Source: Nostoc sp. CHAB 5715 (GTDB taxonomy: Bacteria; Cyanobacteriota; Cyanobacteriia; Cyanobacteriales; Nostocaceae). From it: a stretch of DNA of 14,030 nucleotides. Position numbers and translations under genes: made by a program. Where the stretch lies: contig NZ_JAIVFR010000054.1 of NCBI RefSeq assembly GCF_020829685.1, positions 1-14,030 of the forward strand. The letters are read 5' to 3'. The notes below the pieces were generated by a model that was given only the letters and a program-made list of their open reading frames with translations, did no database searches and was not told the DNA's origin. Positions 1 through 7,062 of this stretch are shown in pieces. The first letter of the stretch is position 1, and every line of letters begins with the position of its first letter.

Positions 1-2
1 AG

Positions 3-638
3 CAAGCCTGGTATAATTGGGGAAATTCCTTAGTAAATTTGCGACGTTACCAAGATGCATTTACAGCTTACGATCAAGCTGTGCAATATAAGACAAATTA
101 TTATCAAGCGTGGTTTTCAAGAGGTAATGTACTGCTCAATTTACAACGTTATCCAGACGCGATTGCATCTTTTAATCAAGTAATAAAATATAATCCCAGT
201 AATTACCAAGCATGGTATAATCTGGGTTGGTCGCTGCATCAAACCCAACGCTATGAAGAAGCAATAAAAGCTTATAAAAAAGCAGCAACACTTAAGCAAA
301 AAGATTATCAACTCTGGTATAATTTGGGCAATTCACAATACATTTTGCAAAAATACGAAGATGCGATCGCGTCTTATAATAAGGCAGTTCGTTATAAACC
401 AGACCATTCTGAAAGCTGGTATAGCAGAGGTAATGCGCTATTAAATTTGAAACAGTTTAAAGATGCGATCGCGTCTTACGATCAAGCAATAAAATACAAG
501 CCTAATTACCAACAAGCAATAGACGGGCGCAATCAAGCCCAAATTCAACTACAAGGCGAAATATCAAAGCCTAAACCTGTAATTGTGCCAGTTCTCCCAT
601 TTCCTAATGCTACTAATTCACCGCAGACGATACCCTAG
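3..638 (+). CDS. TPR-repeat protein, 5' end outside the window
   Basis: The reading frame is open from the first in-frame codon of the window (nt 3). A TTG at 39 is inside a repeat and is not a credible start, so the gene is truncated on the left. The visible 211 residues hold five consecutive 34-residue tetratricopeptide repeats (nt 3-104, 105-206, 207-308, 309-410, 411-512). Each has the W-Y-x-x-G-N, L-x-x-Y-x-D-A and P/K-x-x-Y spacing of the family. A sixth, decayed helix (Q-A-I-D-G-R-N) caps the array, followed by a proline-rich tail ending S-P-Q-T-I-P. TPR arrays are protein-binding scaffolds; the partner is unknown. The missing N-terminus could carry a kinase, a signal peptide or only more repeats. 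Two repeats encode the D-A-I-A-S-Y turn with a HIP1 octamer inside the codons. Confidence 0.9.
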   Translation, partial: QAWYNWGNSLVNLRRYQDAFTAYDQAVQYKTNYYQAWFSRGNVLLNLQRYPDAIASFNQVIKYNPSNYQAWYNLGWSLHQTQRYEEAIKAYKKAATLKQKDYQLWYNLGNSQYILQKYEDAIASYNKAVRYKPDHSESWYSRGNALLNLKQFKDAIASYDQAIKYKPNYQQAIDGRNQAQIQLQGEISKPKPVIVPVLPFPNATNSPQTIP

Positions 639-665
639 TACGTCACAGCGTAAATAAACAAATAA

Positions 666-765
666 ATGTTGGGTTTCGTTCCTCAAACGCCACTTGCTAC
701 CCTGCGGGAACGCTAAAAGCGAACAAGTCGGGAAACTGCAAGGGCGCAGTGGCTCCCCAACCTAC
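666..765 (+). repeat. 100-bp dispersed repeat, copy A
   Basis: The reverse complement of this segment matches 8761-8860 at 97 of 100 positions without gaps. The sequence begins ATGTTGGGTTTCG and ends CTCCCCAACCTAC, and carries a small internal dyad CGCT-AAA-AGCG. It has no coding potential. It behaves like a dispersed intergenic repeat of Nostoc-type genomes. Unlike copy B, it is not flanked by the 15-bp terminal repeats AATACGCTTGGGTTA. Confidence 0.9.
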
Positions 766-768
766 ATT

Positions 769-858
769 AGACATCTCCAGAAATTAATTATGCGTTACCT
801 GAAACCCTTGTAGAGACGTTGCAATGCAACGTCTCTACATTCATTTTCGGAGATGTCT
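769..858. repeat. MITE-like palindromic element with perfect 15-bp core hairpin
   Basis: The ends AGACATCTCC (769-778) and GGAGATGTCT (849-858) are exact inverted repeats; extended to 16 bp they have two mismatches. Centred inside is a perfect dyad: TGTAGAGACGTTGCA (809-823), one A, then TGCAACGTCTCTACA (825-839). This core is, from general knowledge, a frequent intergenic palindrome in Nostoc-group genomes. RNA from either strand would fold into a long hairpin, so it could also act as a transcript end for the convergent genes. Confidence 0.8.
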
Positions 859-896
859 ATTGGAGTTATTGTTTAGGCAAAACCTACGCAGTATTG

Positions 897-917
897 GGGG
901 CACAATATATTGTCCCC
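897..917. repeat. Dyad just downstream of the kinase stop
   Basis: GGGG, one unpaired C, then the self-complementary ACAATATATTGT, then CCCC form a near-perfect hairpin about 38 bp beyond the kinase stop codon. No T-run follows on the minus strand. It may be a transcript-stabilising hairpin or a weak terminator. Confidence 0.4.
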
Positions 918-954
918 TTACTCGCATTTTAAAATTGTTTAAAAATTGCTGCAA

Positions 955-2712
955 CTAGCGAAGATTCACCTCTTGCAGGTAATTTACTCCTTGAAGATAT
1001 TCAATCCTAGTCACTGACTTTTTAGAGACCAATGAATTTTTTCTTTTTGCAGAAGCTAGCTTTTGATAATCAGTCAGCAGGCGTTGTTTTTGAGTATATT
1101 CATTCAATTTGACTTGAGCTTGAGCATAAACTAGAGTATCGTTGGGAATATTTCGGAGAAATTTTACAGCCTGATCAAAATTACCAACAAATGCTTGTTT
1201 ATAGGCTTTCTGTAAAAAGTAAGCTGCTCTAATCTGCCGCTTTCGATTGTACTCAGCCAACTTGTCTTGAACTAAAGTACCCGCACGACTTTCTTTAGGA
1301 ATTTGCCGCAGATATTGTAATGCAGCAGAAAAATCTTTTGTCTCGGCACTTTCGTAAGCTTTTGCTAATAAATCTTGCGTCTGTGCTTCAATGTTGACGT
1401 ATGCTTGCTGAACTAGTTTATCTGTTTTAGATTGCCAATATAAAATATTTGGAATTTTCGCAACAGCATGAAGAACATCTGACCATTTGCTCTCATTAAA
1501 AGCTGTTTGAGCTATTTGGTATTGCTGTGCAGCTATTTGCCATTGCTCTTGCCATTCTTCAATTGTGGCTTGCGCTTCTGGATAAACATTACTGTGAGGG
1601 GAAATTGATTTAACAAGTGCGATCGCTTCTTCTAAATCTCCTGCTTGATATTCTTTTGTGGCTTTAGATAAAGTTTCTGTTTCTGAGTATGCAGGTGCAG
1701 CATTAATTAAAGAATATACACCAAATCCCATCACTAAAGAATTAGCCGCAAGTCCTACTTTCATTCCTGTTAATAACGGAGATAATTTCCCAGATGTAGG
1801 ATTATCATCTTCAATCGCCGCCTCTATAAGAAATTGCTCATCTGCTTCTAATATTTCTGGTGGCTGTTCCCATATTATTTGTTTGAGTACCCGCAGCACC
1901 TCACCCGCAGACTGAAAGCGGTTTTGATAATCGTAACGGATCATTTGGCTGAGAACAGCAGCTAGATAATCGTTAACTGGCGTGTTTTCAGAACGCCAAA
2001 CAATTTCATGAGTATAAGGATCAGCTTTTAATTGTAGTGGTTCTAACCCAGTTAAAGCCTGGATAGCAATCATACCCAAAGCATAAATATCACTGTTGGG
2101 CTGTGTTTGTCCAATAAATTGCTCTGGCGGTATATACCCTAATGAAGTGACGGGAATTCTATAAATCGGCAATTGGGCACCTATACCAAAATCGATAGAC
2201 TGGATTGAGCCAAAGTCAATCAAAGCTAACTTGAAATCGCTATGACGTCTGATCAAGTTTTCTGGTTTGATATCGCAATGGATAACGTTGTGAGAATGAA
2301 CAAATTCCAGAATATCTAAGACATCTATCAGGAATTCTACAACTTCCCTTTCACTCCACAGACACCCCCATTGTTGAGCAATGGGTAATTCCCTAGTCAG
2401 CGCATATCCTTCAATCCATTCTTGGACTAAATAAAACTGGTCGTTTTCTTCAAAGCAGGCGATAAATTCAGGAATTTGGTGATGGCTTCCCAAAAGCTTG
2501 AGGGTTTGGGTTTCAGTCAGAAACAGTAACCTCAGCATCTCCAAGTAGCCAGATTCGGAACTACTAACTTTAATCTGCTTAACAACACATTTGGGATTCT
2601 CTGGATAATCTACGTCTACAGCTATGTATGTTTGTCCAAACACCCCTGCATCCAGGCTTTGGATAATTTGGTAACGCCCTTGTAGTAATTTACCGATTAT
2701 GTGGTAGGTCAT
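955..2712 (-). CDS. Membrane-anchored Ser/Thr protein kinase
   Basis: This 585-residue protein has a Hanks-type kinase domain at about 10-280. The glycine loop is L-D-A-G-V-F-G (20-26), the ATP lysine K45 (V-V-K-Q-I-K), and the likely helix-C glutamate E67. The catalytic loop is H145-C-D147-I-K-P-E-N152, the Mg-binding motif D166-F-G, the P-P-E motif 195-197, and D208 lies in D-I-Y-A-L-G. The first glycine of the loop is replaced by Asp, and Cys replaces the usual Arg before D147, a non-RD kinase. A hydrophobic segment at about 311-338 should anchor it in the membrane. The remaining ~245 residues are alpha-helical, repeat-like segments resembling degenerate TPRs, rich in A, Q, Y and E, probably for partner sensing. 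ATG at 2712 has no strong Shine-Dalgarno site, but M-T-Y-H just before the kinase fold fits the family. It lies 168 bp downstream of the co-directional GTPase gene. The substrate is unknown. Confidence 0.93.
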   Translation of the reverse strand: MTYHIIGKLLQGRYQIIQSLDAGVFGQTYIAVDVDYPENPKCVVKQIKVSSSESGYLEMLRLLFLTETQTLKLLGSHHQIPEFIACFEENDQFYLVQEWIEGYALTRELPIAQQWGCLWSEREVVEFLIDVLDILEFVHSHNVIHCDIKPENLIRRHSDFKLALIDFGSIQSIDFGIGAQLPIYRIPVTSLGYIPPEQFIGQTQPNSDIYALGMIAIQALTGLEPLQLKADPYTHEIVWRSENTPVNDYLAAVLSQMIRYDYQNRFQSAGEVLRVLKQIIWEQPPEILEADEQFLIEAAIEDDNPTSGKLSPLLTGMKVGLAANSLVMGFGVYSLINAAPAYSETETLSKATKEYQAGDLEEAIALVKSISPHSNVYPEAQATIEEWQEQWQIAAQQYQIAQTAFNESKWSDVLHAVAKIPNILYWQSKTDKLVQQAYVNIEAQTQDLLAKAYESAETKDFSAALQYLRQIPKESRAGTLVQDKLAEYNRKRQIRAAYFLQKAYKQAFVGNFDQAVKFLRNIPNDTLVYAQAQVKLNEYTQKQRLLTDYQKLASAKRKNSLVSKKSVTRIEYLQGVNYLQEVNLR

Positions 2713-2880
2713 GACCTGGTTACTCAGTAAGTCCTTTTATTTACTTTTTCTGCCATTCCCTCCGGTTTCCGGAATACTTTAGAAATAAATAAACAGAATT
2801 TTGATACCTTGAAATGCAAGTTTAATTTTTAAGTATTTTTGCGTAATGAAATATAATTTTTTATTACTTTGAATTTTAAA

Positions 2881-4434
2881 TTAACTATTAGCTTCTTCAT
2901 CGTGTTCAACTACTTCAGCTTTATCTTGTAACGGCTTGACTACCCGTGCGATCGCTTCTTGAATAAAAGCCTTAATAAATTCATCTCTGCGATTAATTTG
3001 AAACTGTCGCTGTACAACTTCTGTCATTCCACCATCACCCCAATCTTGGTCATGACGAAAATATTCAATAAAACTTTTACCAGCAATTCGCGTTAAATAA
3101 GCTGCTGTCACGCCTTGAATCGCTCTACCAATAATAAAGGTAGCAACATTGAGTTGCAAAGCTGTAGATAATAATTGAATCGCTCCCTTAACAATGCCTA
3201 AACTGGCGATGGTTTTCGCTAAAGAAAGGGCTAACTCTCGTCCCCGTTCCATATTCAATTCACAGCCGTAAACTCTGCCAATTTCCACAACCATTTGAGC
3301 ATTAACAGCTGCTGTCGCCAGCAAATCTACCACTGGTATCGGCGTGACTGATACTACACCAGCACCAATCCACTGAAAGCGTTCTACAATTTTGTCAGCT
3401 TGACGGCGACGCTGGCCATCGATGAGTTTTCGGGCTTCGTCTCCCAATCGCAGAGATTGTAAAAGAATATTATCTGCTACCAAATCTTCACCTTCGGCGC
3501 GTAAAACAGCAGCCGTGCGCCGCAGCAAAGGGACTATATCGGGTTCTGGCTGGAAGGTTTCGCCAGTTTCTAGTTGTGCAGGTTGAGGATTAGCAGCGAT
3601 CGCCACCACATCATTAGTAGCAATAAATCCCCGTACCCGTTGACGCAACCTTGCAAGGATGGCTTCTTTATCTTCATCTGTATATAAATCAGTTTTGTTG
3701 AGAACTAGGAGCGATCGCTTCCCAATTTCTGCTAATCCCCGCAATGGTTCATATTCTGAGCGCCGTAAGTCATTATCTACCACAAACAAGAGTAAATCGG
3801 CTTTTGTCGCCAGTTCTCGCGCCATTTGTTCCCGTTCCGTTCCCGCCACCCCCGCTTCTAAAATCCCTGGCGTATCCGTAATTAAAATCTTGCGTTCTAA
3901 TCCCTTCAACCGCAGACAATAAGTTTCTCCCACCTGGGTTGTACCCATCGGTGCATCCACCTGACCGACCATGCGTCCCATAATCGCATTAACTAGAGAA
4001 GTTTTGCCAGCACTTCCCGTACCAAATACCACTACTTGAATCTCACCGCGTGCTAAGTTCGCTTCAATCTCTCGTGATTTACTTAATAAAGCTTGGCGTG
4101 TTACTTCATCTTGAATTTGCGCTACCTGTTGGCGCACAGCTTGGAGAGTTGTAGAAGCAGCATCAGATTTAGCAGCAGGAATTTGCGCCGCAGTTACTCG
4201 CTTCGGGTTGCGGCGCGATCGCTTTTCCCCAGATTGAATCACCAATACATAATAGACAAAAGCGGCAACCAACGCTCCAATGAGGACAATCAACAGCAAC
4301 AGCAGCAAATTGCCTAGCAACGGCGAATAGGACAATTGCCAATAGAGGCGCGATAGGGAATCAATTAGCCATAGGGCTAGCCCCAAAATGACGATCAGAC
4401 CAACAATCAGCGTTACTATGCGTGACAGAGGCAT
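2881..4434 (-). CDS. Membrane GTPase with C-terminal DUF697 domain
   Basis: This 517-residue protein starts with two hydrophobic segments (about 5-25 and 40-65), then a basic linker (K-R-S-R-R-N-P-K-R). The TRAFAC/Era-like GTPase domain at about 130-285 has G1 G138-T-G-S-A-G-K144-T-S, probable G2 T165/T166, G3 D187-T-P-G190 and G4 N246-K-T-D249, with A-I-A-A-N-P (278-283) in the G5 position. All nucleotide-binding motifs are intact. Residues about 340-460 form the hydrophobic DUF697 (YcjF-type) region, with V-T-P-I-P-V-V-D-L-L-A (363-373) and a glycine-rich membrane-associated stretch. The tail is acidic. Proteins of this layout are common in cyanobacteria; their role is not established, and a membrane-stress or trafficking role is only suggested. 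The ATG at 4434 sits directly before the first membrane helix. No strong Shine-Dalgarno site is seen. Confidence 0.92.
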   Translation of the reverse strand: MPLSRIVTLIVGLIVILGLALWLIDSLSRLYWQLSYSPLLGNLLLLLLIVLIGALVAAFVYYVLVIQSGEKRSRRNPKRVTAAQIPAAKSDAASTTLQAVRQQVAQIQDEVTRQALLSKSREIEANLARGEIQVVVFGTGSAGKTSLVNAIMGRMVGQVDAPMGTTQVGETYCLRLKGLERKILITDTPGILEAGVAGTEREQMARELATKADLLLFVVDNDLRRSEYEPLRGLAEIGKRSLLVLNKTDLYTDEDKEAILARLRQRVRGFIATNDVVAIAANPQPAQLETGETFQPEPDIVPLLRRTAAVLRAEGEDLVADNILLQSLRLGDEARKLIDGQRRRQADKIVERFQWIGAGVVSVTPIPVVDLLATAAVNAQMVVEIGRVYGCELNMERGRELALSLAKTIASLGIVKGAIQLLSTALQLNVATFIIGRAIQGVTAAYLTRIAGKSFIEYFRHDQDWGDGGMTEVVQRQFQINRRDEFIKAFIQEAIARVVKPLQDKAEVVEHDEEANS

Positions 4435-4455
4435 GGCTGGGAAAGATTAATGGGT

Positions 4456-4500
4456 ATTCAGTAGGCAGATGCTTCTGATTTTAATAGTTTCAGTATTTTT
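4456..4500 (+). repeat. Uninterrupted copy of a duplicated spacer segment
   Basis: Nt 4456-4482 match 4893-4919 at 23 of 27 positions, and ATAGTTTCAGTATTTTT at 4484-4500 is identical to 5080-5096. Here the two halves are adjacent; in the other copy they lie 160 bp apart. Confidence 0.75.
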
Positions 4501-4555
4501 TACCAGAGTAGTCAGAAGCAGCTTTTGCGAAATTTGAACCTTTGAGCGTGAAACG

Positions 4556-4800
4556 TAAGGGCACGAGCCAGCTCATTAGTGTCAACTTAAGCTAAAAATC
4601 GCTTATCTGTTGGCTTCCACGCCCGCCCAGAAATGAATTTCAGCGGCTCATAGCTAAAGTCTACTCAAGTAGACTAAAGATTTTTGGTTATTATATTTAG
4701 TCATCAACAGAAGACTTTTGCTATTAGCAAGGAACTTCAGTTCCTTGCGGGACATGGCTTTTACGTTAAGTTGACACGTATGAGCTGGCTCGTGCCCCTA
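4556..4800. mobile_element. 245-bp MITE-like element with 35-bp terminal inverted repeats
   Basis: The left end 4556-4590 and the reverse complement of 4766-4800 agree at 32 of 35 positions; shared core GGGCACGAGCCAGCTCAT. The interior has no ORF but contains two perfect hairpins: AGTCTACT-CA-AGTAGACT (4658-4675) and GCAAGGAACT-TC-AGTTCCTTGC (4727-4748). The lack of a transposase, long terminal repeats and structured interior fit a non-autonomous element. The parent transposon cannot be named from this window. Confidence 0.7.
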
Positions 4801-4817
4801 CAAAAAATCTATATTTC

Positions 4818-4832
4818 AATACGCTTAGGTTA
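4818..4832 (+). repeat. Solo copy of a 15-bp terminal repeat
   Basis: AATACGCTTAGGTTA differs at one base from AATACGCTTGGGTTA, which forms the perfect ends of the element at 8724-8906. No partner end is seen nearby, so it may be a remnant. Confidence 0.5.
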
Positions 4833-4925
4833 AGCCTTTTTTCTCCCCTTGCTCCTCTTCTCCCTCTGCTCCCCCTGCTCTCTTCTGTAAACATTCAGGA
4901 GGCAGATACTTCTAATCTTCATTGA

Positions 4926-4983
4926 AAGCGACGGGAAACTCCATCCCAAGAGTGGGTGTTCCGGGATAGTCGCCCCGTCGCTT
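4926..4983. repeat. Inverted repeat within the 160-bp insert
   Basis: AAGCGACGGG (4926-4935) and CCCGTCGCTT (4974-4983) are exact 10-bp arms. The loop contains CCATCCC-AAGA-GTGGGTG, itself weakly self-complementary. Confidence 0.6.
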
Positions 4984-4984
4984 G

Positions 4985-5005
4985 GGGCATAGGGCATAGG
5001 GCATT
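4985..5005 (+). repeat. Heptanucleotide tandem repeat, 3 copies
   Basis: GGGCATA, GGGCATA, GGGCATT in tandem, with loosely complementary CCCCATG-type sequence further on (about 5019-5045). This fits the STRR class of cyanobacterial 7-bp repeats. Confidence 0.65.
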
Positions 5006-5046
5006 GGTAGTTTCTTCCCATGCCCCATCCCCGATTCCCCATGCCC

Positions 5047-5079
5047 AAAAACTCCATCCCCTTGTGGGTGGAGTTTTTT
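5047..5079. terminator. Terminator-like hairpin, A-run before and T-run after
   Basis: ACTCCA (5051-5056) pairs with TGGAGT (5069-5074). Inside it CCC pairs with GGG, leaving a one-base bulge. AAAA precedes it and TTTTTT follows, so it could end transcripts in either direction. No gene ends here, so its role is unclear; it may belong to the inserted repeat. Confidence 0.4.
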
Positions 5080-5229
5080 ATAGTTTCAGTATTTTTGACT
5101 AGGGTAGAAAAAAGCTTTTTTTGATAAACTGAGAGCGCATTTTGTATCAAATGTGTTCTCACTTGCGGCTGAATTTCTTGTTTTTGATGAAAAACCGCCT
5201 ACTAAAAACATTCAATAGCAAATTATACC

Positions 5230-6933
5230 ATGATTGCGACACCTAAATTAAGATACTTTAGCTGGGTTCAACAAAGATTCCACCAGCTTAGTATTCGGCA
5301 AAAAATTTTTTGTGGGTATGGACTGGCTTTGGGTGTAGCAGTTTTGGGAACAACGACAGGGTTAGTAATAGGCGATCGCTATTTCCAACAAGCTAGACAA
5401 CAGATGAACTTGGCAGATGAAGAAGGAAGCTTGTTAAGTAGTTTGCAAGGACAACTGTTGCAAATACAAATCCACCAGCAAGAAATAGTGCCTTTTTTGC
5501 AGCAGTCGCAAGCCTTGCAAAGGGGAATTTCTGATTTTAAAAGCGATCTGGCGGATGCGGAAACGTTGCTTTCTCAAGCACAAGAATTTAGTCAAACCAC
5601 TTCCCAAGAGGATTTACAAGCTTTGCTAACAAAGCATAACAGCACGATAGCCGAATATTTTGAACAACTCAGGTCGCTGATTCGGCAAATTTTGCCATTA
5701 ACTTCACAGCCAGAGGGAGCTATAAAAGCACAGCAATTAATCTCGAAATTCAGTCAAAGTCAGGATGCTTTAAAGTTTTATCAATTTGCCCATGAGTTAA
5801 CCGACTTTGCCAAAACAGTTCAAGAACGCCAAGAGGAAGCTGATGTAGCTCAGAATCAGGCTGCACTCATGCAAGCTCAGATTATTATTGGTAGTATGCT
5901 GCTGTCAGTAGCGATCGCTGCCATCTTGGCTTTCTACACAAGTAAAATCATCGCCCATCCTATTAACACGGTGACGAAGATTGCCCAAAGAGTTACCCAA
6001 GAAGCCAATTTTGACTTGCAAGCGCCTGTCACCACAGAAGATGAAGTTGGGGCGTTAACTAGCTCCCTTAACCAGCTTATCCAACAGGTGAAGCACCTTT
6101 TAGAAAAACAACAAGCCGAAGCGCAAGTCCGACTAATTCAAAGTGAGAAAATGTCTAGTTTAGGACGGATGCTGGCTGGTGTCGCTCACGAAATTAATAA
6201 TCCGATAAACTTCATTTCTGGTAACCTCGTACACGCGAAAACCTATACTGACGATTTGTTATCGCTACTACAAACATACAAATCCGAAGTTCCCCATCCT
6301 TCCACTGCTTTGCAAAATTTAACAGAAGAAATTGATTTGGAGTTTCTTGAAGTAGATTTGCCAAAACTTTTAAACTCTATGACAGTTGGTGCTGATCGCA
6401 CACGAGAAATTGTCCGAAGTTTGAAAGATTTCTCTCGTTTAGATGAGGGGGAAGCGCAGTTAGTAGAGCTACACGCTTGTATAGATAGTACACTATTGAT
6501 TCTGAACAATCGCCTGAAAAATGGTATTAACCTTGTTCGCAGCTATGGAGAAATTCCACCGATTCCAGGCTACACAGGTTTACTTTATCAGGTATTTATG
6601 AATCTTCTTAGCAATGCCATTGATGCTTTGGAGGAAAAATCGGCCGAGAATCCCGAATTTATCCCTGAAATCACTATTATTACAGAATGCTGGCAGAATG
6701 ATTTGGTGATAGTGCGAATTGCAGACAATGGCTCTGGTATTTCACCAGAAAATCAGAAAAAGATATTTGATACATTTTTCACAACCAAACCACGAGGTAT
6801 TGGTACTGGTTTGGGGCTAGCGATCGCATACCAAATTGTGGTAGAAAAACATCACGGTAAAATTACTTGCCAATCTGAGTTAAATCGAGGTACAGAGTTT
6901 GTGTTGGCTCTGCCTAAAGCAGGTATCGCTTAA
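5230..6933 (+). CDS. Orphan sensor histidine kinase, HAMP type
   Basis: This 567-residue protein has a first transmembrane helix at about 25-47, a helical, Gln-rich extracytoplasmic sensor region (about 50-212), a second helix at about 215-238, a HAMP region (about 238-292) and a short coiled coil. The kinase core follows. The H-box is H320-E-I-N-N-P-I-N, with H320 the predicted phosphorylation site. The N-box is Q-V-F-M-N458-L-L-S-N462, G1 is D499-N-G-S-G503, the F-box F513-D-T-F-F and G2 G525-T-G-L-G529-L. All catalytic boxes are present. The H-E-x-N-N-P form is common in NtrB/DctB-like and many cyanobacterial kinases. There is no receiver domain and no response-regulator gene nearby, so the partner is encoded elsewhere. 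The helical sensor does not reveal a ligand. ATG at 5230 lies just ahead of the first membrane segment and lacks a clear Shine-Dalgarno site. After the stop, a weak 5-bp hairpin (6950-6962) precedes an AT-rich run. Confidence 0.95.
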   Translation: MIATPKLRYFSWVQQRFHQLSIRQKIFCGYGLALGVAVLGTTTGLVIGDRYFQQARQQMNLADEEGSLLSSLQGQLLQIQIHQQEIVPFLQQSQALQRGISDFKSDLADAETLLSQAQEFSQTTSQEDLQALLTKHNSTIAEYFEQLRSLIRQILPLTSQPEGAIKAQQLISKFSQSQDALKFYQFAHELTDFAKTVQERQEEADVAQNQAALMQAQIIIGSMLLSVAIAAILAFYTSKIIAHPINTVTKIAQRVTQEANFDLQAPVTTEDEVGALTSSLNQLIQQVKHLLEKQQAEAQVRLIQSEKMSSLGRMLAGVAHEINNPINFISGNLVHAKTYTDDLLSLLQTYKSEVPHPSTALQNLTEEIDLEFLEVDLPKLLNSMTVGADRTREIVRSLKDFSRLDEGEAQLVELHACIDSTLLILNNRLKNGINLVRSYGEIPPIPGYTGLLYQVFMNLLSNAIDALEEKSAENPEFIPEITIITECWQNDLVIVRIADNGSGISPENQKKIFDTFFTTKPRGIGTGLGLAIAYQIVVEKHHGKITCQSELNRGTEFVLALPKAGIA

Positions 6934-7062
6934 TCGATTTATCATCCTTAAGCTAGTAGCTTTTGAAATTTTATTCGTTCATTATAAGGCTCGCGTGTTC
7001 TAATTTATTAGTGAACTTACGCCAGTTTTGGCAAGCTTTTTGAGAACAAAGAGAGAAAACTT

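Larger units (their letters stand above)
639..954. other. Repeat-filled spacer between TPR gene and kinase 3' end
   Basis: This 316-bp gap separates two convergent genes and has no credible ORF. It contains a 100-bp dispersed repeat (666-765), a palindromic element (769-858) and a third dyad (897-917). Either hairpin region could end transcripts from both sides, but none has a clear T-tract typical of an intrinsic terminator. Confidence 0.7.
4893..5096 (+). repeat. Second copy of the duplicated segment, split by a 160-bp insert
   Basis: The halves at 4893-4919 and 5080-5096 match the contiguous sequence 4456-4500. The intervening 4920-5079 begins with a 10-bp-arm hairpin and ends with a terminator-like hairpin, so it looks like an inserted palindromic element. 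Confidence 0.65.
4435..5229. other. 795-bp repeat-rich spacer between divergent genes
   Basis: It must hold the promoters of the GTPase (-) and the histidine kinase (+), but most of it is repeat sequence: an inverted-repeat element (4556-4800), a stray copy of a terminal repeat (4818-4832), a duplicated segment split by 160 bp (4456-4500 and 4893-5096), two hairpins and a heptamer array. A 110-codon minus-strand frame across 4830-5162 reads G-M-G-N-R-G-W-G-M-G, which is translated repeat and not a gene. Confidence 0.7.

Noticed and set aside
4830..5162. 110-codon minus-strand frame in the 795-bp spacer
   Set aside because: It translates the heptamer and hairpin repeats (G-M-G-N-R-G-W-G-M-G), has no ribosome site, and crosses the 160-bp insert.
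6950..6980. Intrinsic terminator after the histidine kinase
   Set aside because: AAGCT-AGT-AGCTT has only a 5-bp AT-rich stem and a broken T-run; too weak to list.
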